From Penelope pileata (lineage: Eukaryota; Chordata; Aves; Galliformes; Cracidae): a DNA stretch of 64,000 nt. Below, piece by piece: positions 50,930-61,261 of this stretch (position 1 is the first letter of the stretch; every line of letters starts with the position of its first letter). The stretch is taken from positions 740,369-804,368 of the forward strand of contig WBMW01002327.1 in assembly GCA_013396635.1 (NCBI GenBank), written 5' to 3'. Below the pieces are notes generated by a model that was given only the letters and a program-made list of their open reading frames with translations, ran no database searches and had not been told where the DNA came from. The position numbers were made by a program, and so were the translations under genes.

Positions 50930-51238
50930 TGGGGAGGGCTGCCCCAACCCAAGTGTAGAATGTGGTACTTGCCCTTGTTAAACTTCATGGGCTCGGTGAT
51001 TGCCCAGCCCTCTCATTTGTTGAGATCTCTCTGCAAGGCTTCTGTACCCTCGAGGGAGTCAACAGGTCCTCCCAGCTTAGTGTCATTGCAGATCTCCTCA
51101 GTATGCATTCCAGTCCCCAGTCCAGACCATTTATACAAACACTGACAGGCCTGTGGAACCCCACCAGTGACTGGCCACCAGCCCAGTGCAGACCTTTACG
51201 TCTGACCCATCACTCAGTTGTTCACCCATCGCGTTTTT
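50930..51238 (-). repeat. CR1 LINE, inverted 5' part (reverse-transcriptase region)
   Basis: On the minus strand this encodes a decayed CR1 reverse-transcriptase segment. A region of ACACTAAGCTGGGAGG and CTTGCAGAGAGATCTCAAC corresponds to the usual D-T-K-L-G-G and L-Q-R-D-L-D stretches. It ends with MKFNKGKYHILHLG (decoded from 50943-50984), matching the CR1 M-x-F-N-K-A-K-C-x-V-L-H-L-G motif. Stops and shifts interrupt it. The next part of the CR1 consensus lies in the opposite orientation from about 51265, so both may derive from one insertion with a 5' inversion. Confidence 0.8.
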
Positions 51239-51264
51239 TGCCTAGCCGTATGCCCAGAAGAAAG

Positions 51265-51928
51265 AGTATTAAAAGGTTTGCTGAGCAGAAAGGGATCTGG
51301 GTGTTCTGGCTGACAGCAGGTTGAATCTGGGTGTCAGCAGTGTGCCCTGGCAGCCAAAAGGGCCGCCTGCACCCTGGGCAGGTGGAGTGGGGCCCCAGGC
51401 CCCACTCTGCCAGGTGAGGGGAGGGCTTGGCCCCTCTGCTCTGCCCGGCGCAGCCTCACCTCCAGCACTGGGTGCAGGTTTGGTGCTGCAATATGAGAAG
51501 GGTAAACTTAGTGTCCAAAGGAGGGCCGTGAAGGTGGTGAAGGGTCCAGAAGGCAAGATGGTTGAGGAGCAGCTGAGGCCCCTTGGATTGTTCAGCCCAG
51601 AGCAGAGGAGGCTGAGGGGAGGCCTCATGGCAGCCTGCAGCCCCTCACAGGGAGCGGAGGGGCAGCGCCGAGCTCTGCTCTGGGGACAGCGACAGGGCCC
51701 GAGGGAACGGCATGGGGCTGTGTGAGGGGAGGGGCAGGGGGGGTCAGGAGAGGGTTCTGCTCCAGAGGGCAGTGGGCAGGGCCCCAGTCTGCTGGAGTTC
51801 AAGGAGCGTTTGGACAGTGCTCTCAGAGGCAGGGTTTGGATTTTGGGTGGTCCTGTGTGGAGCCAGCAGTTGGACTGGATGATTCTAGTGGGTCCCTTCC
51901 AGCTGGGGATATCCTGTGGTTCTGTGTC
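51265..51928 (+). repeat. CR1 LINE 3' part with intact terminal tail
   Basis: The + strand starts in the CR1 ORF2 segment around AEQKGIWVFWLTAG (consensus A-E-K-D-L-G-V-L-V-D) and continues through GTCAGCAGTGTGCCCTGGCA. Later come CAAAGGAGGGCCGTGAAGGT (Q-R-R-A-V-K-V) and CCCAGAGCAGAGGAGGCTGA (the S-P-E-Q-R-R-L-R-G stretch). It ends with GGACTGGATGATTCTAGTGG, then GTCCCTTCCAGCTGG and TGGTTCTGTG, the CR1 3' UTR and terminal repeat. It is the best preserved LINE here, yet frameshifted and 5'-incomplete. The 177-aa antisense open frame and the 134-aa sense frame in this region are by-products. Confidence 0.9.
51726..51743 (+). other. G-quadruplex-prone run inside CR1
   Basis: GGGGAGGGGCAGGGGGGG allows four G-runs of at least three with short loops. 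It lies in a CR1 3' region that is normally G-rich, so it is probably a by-product of the repeat. Confidence 0.6.
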
Positions 51929-52621
51929 TGCCTGTGCTCTGTCTAGAAGCAGAAATGCCTTGAGGTCTGACTTGGCTCCATTTCATGAGGCCAAAGGAAG
52001 GACCTGTGGCACATGACAGAAGGTTATAGATTTTTGGGGCTGTTGTCCTAATGCCCGCTAGAGATTCAGGTGTTGTTTTACCCATGATGCTGAAGTGTTC
52101 GCCAAAGGGGCAGGGGCTGAGTACGTACGGTCCAAATTCAATTCAGATTGACAGCAAAGATGCCAGAAGCCATAAAGACGCTTGTTTTCTTACTCAGCAA
52201 TTTCCATTAATGATTTTGGTCGCTGGTTATACAATAAAGCTGGATGATGATTTTCATAAGTGGTAAAGCCCCAAGGCAACATCTGCTGTGGACTTGTTGA
52301 CAAGTATCCAGCAGCAATACAGAATTCGAGGGTTTTCTTATTTCCAAATATTGATTTGTCAAAGCTAAACCTGCTAATTATGCAGCATTGAAGGTCATTG
52401 TGACTGTACATTATGCATTTCCTCAGCTGCTCTCTAGCCTTTTCACTTTACTCCAAAGGCCACGGGAGTTAAAAAGTCTTTTCATTGATGTCAGCTCAGC
52501 ATCTCAAGAGATTTTCTGTATCCCAGTAACCATTTCATAGTCGTTTGGGGATGTTTGGGTATATATGTGAAAAAATGATTCAGGGGGTTATTTGGAATTG
52601 TCACTGTTGCTCCAGATACTA
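51929..52621. other. ERBB4: ERBB4 intron 20 between CR1 and mariner
   Basis: Unique sequence separating the CR1 tail from the mariner. No exon or further repeat was recognised. Confidence 0.65.
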
Positions 52622-53155
52622 CGGGGGCTACTCTGAAAGTAATGCCTCCTATTTTATTATGTGGATGTTGGTGGGATGGCAGCACCTTCCCACCAGTGTC
52701 CCGTCCCATGTTGTTGCCATGTGACAGATGGCAGCAGAGGGGCACTGACCCAATGGCGTCTGACATGGGAGTGCATGTGAAGCAAGGGTGTGGGATTGAA
52801 TTCCTCTGTGTGGAAAAAATGGCACCCACTGACATTCATTGACACTTCCTGGATGTTTCTGGGGAGCAGACAGTGGATGTGAGCACAGTGAGGTGTGGGT
52901 GGTGCATTTCAGCAGTGGTGACAGCGATGTGGGAGATAAGCCATGTTCCAGCCAACCATGCAGATGTTTATGAGCACGGCATGCAGGCTCTTGTTTGTCA
53001 CTGGTGAAAATGCACAGCTAATAGTGATGACTGTGTTAAAAAATAGTGTTCTGTAGCTGAGAATTTGCCCTGTCAAATGGTGTTATTGTGCTCTTTGTAT
53101 CTGTTGTAGTTTCCATGGAAATAAATAGATGGCATTACTTTCAAAGTGACCTACG
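52622..53155 (+). mobile_element. Mariner deletion derivative (Galluhop/Mariner1_GG-like), 534 bp
   Basis: The ends are inverted repeats: left CGGGGGCTACTCTGAAAGTA and, reading inward from the right, CGTAGGTCACTTTGAAAGTA. They continue with AATGCC and CTATTT and match at about 26 of the first 33 positions. TA dinucleotides flank both ends (52620-52621 and 53156-53157), the target-site duplication of Tc1/mariner transposons. The inside keeps the start and end of a transposase but lacks the catalytic centre. A full mariner of this kind is about 1.2-1.3 kb, so more than half is missing. The end sequences fit, from memory, the chicken Galluhop/Mariner1_GG family, which supports a galliform source. 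The copy cannot move by itself. Confidence 0.88.
52753..53046 (+). pseudogene. Broken mariner transposase (N-terminal HTH joined to C-terminal end)
   Basis: The frame opens at 52753 with MASDMGVHVKQGCGIEFLCV then EKMAPTDIH and a TGA at 52840. The mariner N-terminal helix-turn-helix would continue there, so the stop is probably a CGA codon lost by CpG decay. After the stop come HFLDVSGEQTVDVSTV and, after a one-base frameshift near 52900, WVVHFSSGDSDVGDKP. A jump then leads to DVYEHGMQALVCHW, stop, KCTANSDDCVKK and a TAG at 53044-53046, the usual mariner C-terminus. The DDD catalytic domain between these parts is absent. At least two stops, one frameshift and one large deletion make it inactive. 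Confidence 0.8.
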
Positions 53156-53915
53156 TACAACTACAATCAGCAAAGATGCATGCGTGCAAGAAGCTTTTTC
53201 CAGAAGAAAATTTTAATACTTCTAATAATAGTGCATCTCCTAGCTCATTCAGCAGTTCAGCTGAACAAAATGTAATGAGGATATGAACAAGCAAAATGTC
53301 CTGGTGTAAGCAGTTGTTAGTTATAAAAAGTAATGAACTTTGGATAGTGGAAGAAAATCTTATTTCTTTTAAAAGAAGAATTTTTCTCTGATACTGGTTT
53401 TGCTTTAATTTATTATCTGATCATGCTTGAATTTTTTATTATTATTAGTGTGCATGCCAGGTATTCCTGCTGTCCTCTTTGCTTCTGTTAGTGTTATTTT
53501 TAATAGTCATGAGTAAGAACGGGAAAAATGGACTATTAACAAGGTCCCTGGATGTTCTTACATGTTTGTCTAATCACATCCATTTTCCAGTATTGGAGGA
53601 CTTAGCAGTGTTTGGAAGCAAATAAATTTGAGCCAGAACTTTCAGCCAGAAGGTTTCTGGGCTGGGATAGGAATGGGCACATAAATCAGTTCAGTTTACA
53701 TCTTTATCTTGTGGGGTTGTGTGTTAATTATCTACAGTCATTCGTGTGTCCTCTCAGAAGAATCAAACAGAGACCAGTATTTATTGAAATCCACACCTAG
53801 AGGAATTGTTAAGCATCAGTCTGACATTGTGTTTTATGGCGTTAGTGGGTTTTTTTTCAGGGTAGATTCTTTTAGCCAGCTCTTGCCACTTTGAAATGGG
53901 ACATATCACAGTGTT

Positions 53916-53951
53916 TATGCCAAAATATCTATATTATATATGCCAAAATAT
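53916..53951. repeat. TATGCCAAAATAT direct repeat
   Basis: The 13-mer occurs at 53916 and 53939, a 23-bp period, in AT-rich surroundings. A short slippage duplication. Confidence 0.85.
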
Positions 53952-56900
53952 TTATATCAAAATAAAGGAGAGGTCCAGCTTTTCCCCTTTGGATGTATTT
54001 GTATAGTGCATCCATCCACGGGAGCGTCAGCTTCCATCATTTCCTAGCTTGCAAGCAAATTTGTTGTCTCTGAGCTACCAGTCATGTATGTGCTTTTCTT
54101 CAAATATTCCATTTTGAAAATGTGGGTCTGCAGCTTCTGTGTTACGGCATTTGTCTTACGCTTCATTTTTGGGTCCTAAAAGCCCTTAGATCAAAATGTT
54201 CCTAATTAAATCTGTTCATAGCTTTGGAAATCCCATCCCCCTTGGAAGAGTGGCTTATCTGTGTTAGCATAGATGTGGTCTGCAAGCAGTGGGTTTATTG
54301 ATTTGTCTCCTGTTGCGAAAGTAGCTGGAGAAACCAGCCCAAACTAGAAATGAGTCAACGTTCAGATCTTCATCAAAACTTTCCCCGTGTTGAAGAGCTG
54401 TTTGGTATCAGAATCTCAATTCGTGCTCATTACAGAAATAGGTCTTTTCTACGCCATTGGAAGCTGACATCTCCCTGAACTTTGTCAAATTAAGATCTGG
54501 GGATGTAGTCTGAACTCATTGTCAGGACAGCTTTAAGGGTTCGTTCTTCTCCAGGCAGATGTGATGCAGTTAATTTGAGAGGGTTTAGAGCAGCCTAAGG
54601 ATGGTTTGGCAGAGTGAAAAGCGCGGTTCCTGCTAAACAAAACGTGATCTTTACCAGAATCTTACTTAAGAATCTGACTTGTCTGGTTTGTACTTTATGG
54701 CTTTGCGTTAAGATTTGTATTTACAGTGTCATTATGCACAAAGCCTTCCATAGAGAGTTTTTTTTTCTTTCTCATAATTAAAACAGTAGGAATTAATGAC
54801 GAACTGGGGAGGCTTGCTGTTTCTGCAGTAATGAACTGAACTACTTCGAATGGGTAAGAAAAAATGTTAATGCAGTGATTATTTTGGTCTGAACCAAGTC
54901 CTGTCATAAAAGATACAAGTATTAAACCTGCATTAGACATTAAAAAATAAAACAGTAAACACATTACAAGTGTGAAAGTGTAATGTAGCTTTGGTTCTAA
55001 CACTCAGCTAATTACAATAGAAAATGTGACAGCTTTCAAAATGGTAAGCATTTAAAATGACCTTACCTGAGCTCCTTTGAAAACTGAGGGCCCTGCCCTA
55101 GTAAATTCTCACCTTTTGGTCTCCCTTCCCGTTTCCTGCTTCCCCTCCTCCCCCACCCCACCTAGGACCTCCTAAACAATCTGTTCTGCTGGCTGTTACT
55201 GAACAGCATCCCTGTACCCAAATCAGTTCTGCCAAAACCAGTGGGCAGTTCCCCAGCCCAGCCCTTCATTTCCCATTTGTTGTTTAACTTTCACCATTTC
55301 CAAAGGGACTGAAGCACCTTGCACGATAAGCAGGTGGAGGGCTTCCTGCAGTAGAAAGTCCAGCTGTATGGCAGGACCAGTAAGAGTCTTAGACATTCAA
55401 TTGTAGGAAAATAAATGAAGGTGGGAGAAAAAAGCCATGATTGCCCTATGTGTGTCATTGCATCTGGAAACAGCAGTTGACTATGAAGTTTGGCTTTGCA
55501 TTTGAGAAATCCTGCAGCTTGTAGCATCTCAGTTTATACGCAGGTGTTTTTTCCTTCTGTCTCTGAAAAATATTCTTGACCCATCTCCTGAGAACTGTGC
55601 TTGCCATTGTGTCGTGGTGCCTTGCAAGCTCTAGGAGAAGCACAGGCTGAACACTAGTAGTGACTGACTTACACAGCCAGCCACAAATTGAGATCTTCTA
55701 TGCTGCCTCCACAAGCATAACAGAGAGATGATGTTTTCAGGTTTTTCCTAATGAATTTTACATGATTTAGGAATATATGGATAAGTCCTGCTGCCCTGCA
55801 GACAGTCCTTGGCTTCTTCCTGTCTTGAACTCAATGCAGAAGCAATCGTTCACAGGTTTCCCCCTCAAGTCCTGCCAAAAGTCTTGTTCTTACTTTCTTT
55901 GTCCTTCTTTCGGCGTGCCATACTGTAGCACCCCTTAGTCTCACAGGAACATCCATTTGGTGTTCAGGCAGTTCCCTGTCTCCGTGGCTGTTTTTTCACT
56001 CTGCAGTAAACACTTGAGCATCTTGGCTCCTCTTGTTGGCCTCTTGCTTCAGCCATCTGATCCATTCAGCAGCCTGAACCCTTCCTTGCAGTCGTACTGA
56101 GTGAAAGCCTTTTTCACTCTCGCCAGGCTCTGTGGTGTTTCACGCACCTCCCAGGGTAATATTATCCATTCTCCTTTGCCATTCTCCTTTGCCATTGTTA
56201 ATACTCTCCTAAGAATTGTGCAAAGGTAACTTCCTTTTCAGCACACACACATGATGTTTCCAAAACATTTAGTGTTTACTAGTTGTGCTGCTCATTATGA
56301 TTTACCTGTTGTTTTTCCAACACGTAACAAGTCTCGGCTGTTCACATGTTGAAATGTAAACAAATACTTGAGGATTGGCTTGGGATTGTATTTTCATCGT
56401 TGAAAGAAGAGCACTGCAGGCCGAGGAGATGTAAATTGAAAGTAGATAGTATGAATACTGCAGTATAAATTATAATGGATTTAAAAGATGAACTAAGCTT
56501 CCAGACCTTTCAAGAAGTTTGAGTCAGTCATTTGGGGAGCGTCATGAAGTCTGCTTGCACGTCCACACTCTTGCCAATCACTGTGTTCTAAACCACCAGT
56601 CCTCAAGATATTCTAGCTCCAGTCACACTTTGAGATTTGCTTTCTTTTTTAAAAAAAATTCAAGACTGGATGAGCTTGCAAGCAGGGTGAAAGTATCCTC
56701 TGAAGTCTTATAGGCCAATGGGCAAATAAGAATAAAACCCCCAAAGTGCTTTCAATACTAGAATTTTGTAAGTAAATATTTTTTCAGAGAGGTTTTTGAG
56801 GTTGGCAGCATTGTGTCTGTGACATTGGCTGTTCTTACCCAGGGTAGTGAGATGGGAAGTCATCCATGCGATGGGTGTGTTGCTCAGTGTTCTGGATTAC

Positions 56901-56994
56901 TGAGGGATTTGCTGTTTTGAAGGCCTGGCTGCTGGGGAATTATAGCATTGCTGTACTTGCTGTGAAAAGAGGAGAGAACTGGTCCTGGTTAAAA

Positions 56995-57009
56995 AACAAC
57001 AACAACAAC
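56995..57009. repeat. (AAC)5 microsatellite
   Basis: Five AAC units preceded by a short A-run and followed by AAAC. Probably length-polymorphic. Confidence 0.9.
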
Positions 57010-60000
57010 AAACTGGATGCTGCCCAAGCTTGCTGGCTAGATCTGCCAGGGAGTTGCTGGGCCAGTCTGTGAGCCATAGATGCTCCAGCGTGGTCTCTCT
57101 CCTGAGCAGCTCACAGTTCAGATGAAGCAGGTGGGAGTTACCAGAGCTACGTGAGGCATGCCATCCATAAACAAGGCCCAAAGCATGTTTATGCAGTTCA
57201 GGCTTTTTCCTCTTGGGACAGGGCTGGATAGTTATTTTAAGTCTCCTTTAAAAGCACTGAGAGAAAGCTGTTTTCTTTTAAAAGAAAAGAATGTGTGAGG
57301 ACTTGAGTTTTCTTAAAACTTTCTGAGCTTAGCCTGGTTTTCTCTGGAAATCAGCCTCATTGCAATCTCAGTGTCTGCCTTCAGTTTCCTTTGCAATAAC
57401 TTTTCAAAATGTTGGTTGAATTTATTCAGATTTGACAGGGGATAAAAGGTCTCTAAGATATTACCCTTGTATGAGTTTCATAAAAACAGGCATCTAGATA
57501 GATGAGGCAGTGATTAGTACTCCCGCTGCAGGAACGACAGACGCTGTAGGCTCAACCACGTTATTAAACAGCTGAGAGTCCATGCAGGAGACTGCCATAG
57601 AAAACCTGCCTCCAGGTTGGCTCAGAGAGTCTGGCCTGCTCCTGCTTCCACTTTTCTTCCCAGATTGCCCAGCATCCCAATGGTAAGAGCAGCACAGTAA
57701 AATGAACCTATGTCTTTTGCCTCTCTGTTAGAGCAGGAACAGAGCAGCTGCAGCATCAACACGACAGATGCATCAGGACATTTAGAGAGGGCTCCCTGCT
57801 GGAAGTTTTCCTAATTCTCCCCAAAGTGGCTGATCCCAAACCTTACGAAGTTCAGTGGGGGCTTTGAGCTGGCTTTGGAAGATGCTTCGAGGTCTTTGAG
57901 GAGAAATAGATATCCCTGTGATTAGCTTCACAAAGCCTTTTTGTGGTCTGAGGTGTTGCCATGCTGCCAAGTAAGGTCTGAAGGTCTGCTCTGGAAACGG
58001 GAAGGCACAAACAGAGGTTGGTGGGAGCTGCGACCTGCAAGTGGGACTGTGCAGTGCTGTGGGGCACCATACAGCTCTGACAGCTTGCTCCAGGTGCGGT
58101 GTCCTGCCCTTCTTTTCCTGAAGAAAGGCACTCCCTCACCCCATCACCAGTGCCTCTGTAGCTGTCTTCTAGTGTTGACATCCCAGGGACAGTTGTCCTG
58201 GCACCTGCTCCCCAGAGGAGGTACACAGGGCCCTAGTTTTAGTCTAGATAAGTGTATGTAAATAGGGTTCTATTTTTTCCTCCGGTAGAACTTCATGGAA
58301 TTTGTGATCAATGAGGCCCCCTGGAGCTCCTTAGAAAAACAGTTTTATGAGCAATAGAGCTGCTGAGAGCTGGTTGCCTATGATTTATGTCTCATGATTA
58401 GGTTATCTGGAATTTAATATGTTCTTAGTGCTAGTTAAAGTATCCCCAATAATGTCTCTCTCTTACGTGGAGTCTCTAGGGCCCAAGAAAGGCTGCAATC
58501 GCAATAGCAGGGAAATTATTACAGTCTTTCTCCTCTACTTGGCTATCTGCTTTCAGGAAACTCAGAAGGATGCAAAGCTTTTGAGACAGCACAGTGCCAA
58601 ATCGGGCTGAAAACCATCAAAGACATCAGGAATTCCTGGAGAGGGACAGACAGAGCGATATGTAAACACACATCATGATGGCACCAGCCTGATTCCTTAG
58701 GGAATCAAGCTAGAAGTAGGTCAAATGGGAAGAAAAAACTTGCAAATACCAATTCAAATGAAACTGGATAATGGTCACTTCGGAGCTCTCCCAATAGGAA
58801 AGAACTGCAGTCGCTGCATCCCATGCCAACCCACTGCTGTGACCCTTAGCAGATGTGGTATAGGCTTTGAGATGCTGTTGGTGCTATCTGTTCTGTATGA
58901 GCATGGCTAGAAATTAATAAACAAGTCGAGTATTTCTAGAATTTGGGATTGGAGGGGTATATATGGCCTGTGCTGTGTGCACTGACGTGTTAATAGTGGT
59001 TTTGTTTGGCGGAGTTGTGTGAGTTTTCTAAACAGCAGAGCCAGCATTATGTACAGGTGAGTTCTAGTAATGATTGTATGGGCCAGGAGCCTGTTGATAG
59101 GTGTGCCTATGTGACCCCAGGCATCCTCAGTTATCTCAGTGCCTCCAGAAAAGAAGCTCTGGCCATTGCAATCCATGGTACCTGGTGACTGTGCAGCACG
59201 TATTGATGTGATTTTTTTCTGCTTTCCTCAGTGACAGCTTGATTCTCTTTGCTGTGTGCCTAAAGAACTCTTAGCACAAGGACCTTTTTAAAGGTATTTC
59301 TCTTTGGGGGTCATGTTGTGCCTTTGCCTGTGTTTTAATCAATGTGTTTCAGTCAAGGTACAGAAACATTTTAAGCCTGGTGCCTGTTAGTTTTAATTGA
59401 AGAGGAAAAAATAAACCAGCATGATTGGGTCCTTGGGGAAATGGTGAGTTTCTGCAGCTGAGCCTTCAAAACACCTAAACAGTGAGAGAGAGGGAGCTAA
59501 TGTGAGTGTAGCAGCCAAGGGGCAGAGTTACAGCTGAAAAATTGCGGCCGGGAGAGATGTGGGAACGGCCTGGAGATTTCCCCTGTATTTGGTTCTCATG
59601 CACCTGGAACAAAATTAACAGGAGACTTGTTTACTCACTGCGATGATTTTATTGTAAGCAGACCTGTTCTTATGAGTCTTCTCATTTCAGCAGTTAAAAA
59701 ACACCTATCAGAGAAGCTTCATGTGAAAGGACTGTGGCTGTATGGCAGACTGGCAGTGCAGGAACACGGAAATGGTGCTGCAGAACTGCAGGAGGAGAGG
59801 TACAGCCTCACCAGGTCCTGGTGACAGGGCAGAGGAAGAAGGTGGTTCCTGTTCAAGGGCCCTTGGCTGCTCCAGGATACACAGACTCGAGCCTGCCTCT
59901 GTTGCAATTAAGGGAAAAGCTCCCTTTAAGTTTAGAGAACCAGCAACTGAGTCTTAATACCCTTAGAAAGTTCCTAGCAGTGAAAATACACCTGCCCTGA

Positions 60001-60729
60001 TTTTTCTTTGTTCTACTCAGGTCACCTGTTTCAGCTCAGCAGCTCTCAAATTTCCAATGTATTCACCCACCCACATGCTGAAATCTTGAGATGTCAAAGT
60101 CATGAGTTTGTCTTCTTTTCGAATAAATCATGGCATCCATGGCTCCTGAGACAACTTGACAAAAATGTGGCTTTCACTGAAGTACGTGCAGTAGCCACGA
60201 GGTAGCGGGGATCAGCAGAAAGAGGCAGTTCTCACTCACTGAGAAGTTTCTCAAAGCTGGGAGCAGTGCTGTGGTTAACCTTAAATGTGAACGAGCTTTA
60301 AAAGTTTGAGTCAAAACATATTTAGATATGTCTAGGACATAGGCGAAAAGAAGAACCAGTTTTATGCTGAGGACGTTATGAAGGCTTCCTTTCAGGCATC
60401 TACAAGCTCAGAAATATTTCCTAGTCTGGGTAGGGTTGTGGTCTCTTGGTACAACTGCAGACCCGCTTTGCAGGATGGTGAACCAATGCACAGCAGGAAA
60501 CATTACCGCAGTCTGTGCTCAGTGCTGATCTGAGTCACTGTGTACACCTGAAGGGTAGAGGTATATATACCTAAAGGCTTGACTTTGTGTGAGTGACACC
60601 TACCCCAGTGGAGTAATGCGGGGCCTTCTCTAGCCCTGCTCCGGGTGCATTATCCCCACACAGGCACGGGGCAGATGGTGTCCAGAGGAGAGGGGAGCTG
60701 GCCGTGCGTCCCCATGCAGGAGGCAGCGA

Positions 60730-61260
60730 TCAGCTCTCCCTTCCTTCACAAGTGCAAAGTCACCGTGCCGTGCTCTCATAAGCTCAAGAAGCATCTGGCC
60801 ATTTCATACTTTCCTTGGTGAATTAGCTGCTATAAACACCCTCCTGAGGGTCCCGAAGTGAAAAATGACAGGCCCTGTTTAACGATCAGCCCGCACACAC
60901 GCGCCAGAGGATGCAGGGCTGAAGGCACAGGGCTCCCGGGGCACGGTGGCAGTTTGACTCATGCTCTGTGGGCTCTTGCTGTCAACACAGTGATGCTGTG
61001 AACCATTAATAACAACGTGACGTTTTAGCTGGGGGCAAGCATGTGTCTCTCGAAACCAAATTTCTGTCTTCCACCCACCCCATCCTAGCATTCATCTGGA
61101 TTTATTGAATAATATCCGTGGATTATTTAGCGGTTTTCTCCAGCCATTATCAGCGAGCACGCTCTGTTTATGTAGCTGGCCTCTCCTGTTCTGTCAGTTG
61201 TCATAAGCTTCTCAATTAGAAAAGGAAAAAAACAGTATGAAATAGGTAACCATGGTTACC
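60730..61260. promoter_or_regulatory. Candidate conserved non-coding element containing an RFX-like palindrome
   Basis: Complex sequence with few repeats, including GAATTAGCTGCTATAAACAC, CATTAATAACAACGTGACG, and GGATTATTTAGCGGTTTTCT. It ends at the RFX-like palindrome at 61244-61261. The look is of an intronic enhancer, but conservation must be measured to support that. Confidence 0.3.
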
Positions 61261-61261
61261 T
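61244..61261. promoter_or_regulatory. 18-bp perfect palindrome AGGTAACCATGGTTACCT, RFX X-box-like
   Basis: The core GTAACCATGGTTAC fits the palindromic RFX-factor pattern GTNRCC, spacer of 0-3, GGYNAC with a 2-bp spacer. RFX proteins bind such sites as dimers, for example at ciliary and neural enhancers. The palindrome ends at a T/G mismatch on either side. Binding is inferred from the motif. Confidence 0.5.

Larger units (their letters stand above)
53158..60729. other. ERBB4: ERBB4 intron 20, unique sequence
   Basis: No exon or transposon is recognised after the mariner. Minor features are a 23-bp-period direct repeat (53916-53951), a C/T-rich run ending in CCTAG at 55119-55165, an (AAC)5 microsatellite (56995-57009), an 18-bp AT palindrome (57271-57288) and a 14-bp palindrome AGGTATATATACCT (60559-60572). 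Open frames up to 124 aa look random. Confidence 0.7.

Noticed and set aside
51269..51802. 177-aa open frame on the minus strand
   Set aside because: It is antisense to the CR1 3' region. Its Pro/Ser-rich composition follows from the G/C-rich repeat.
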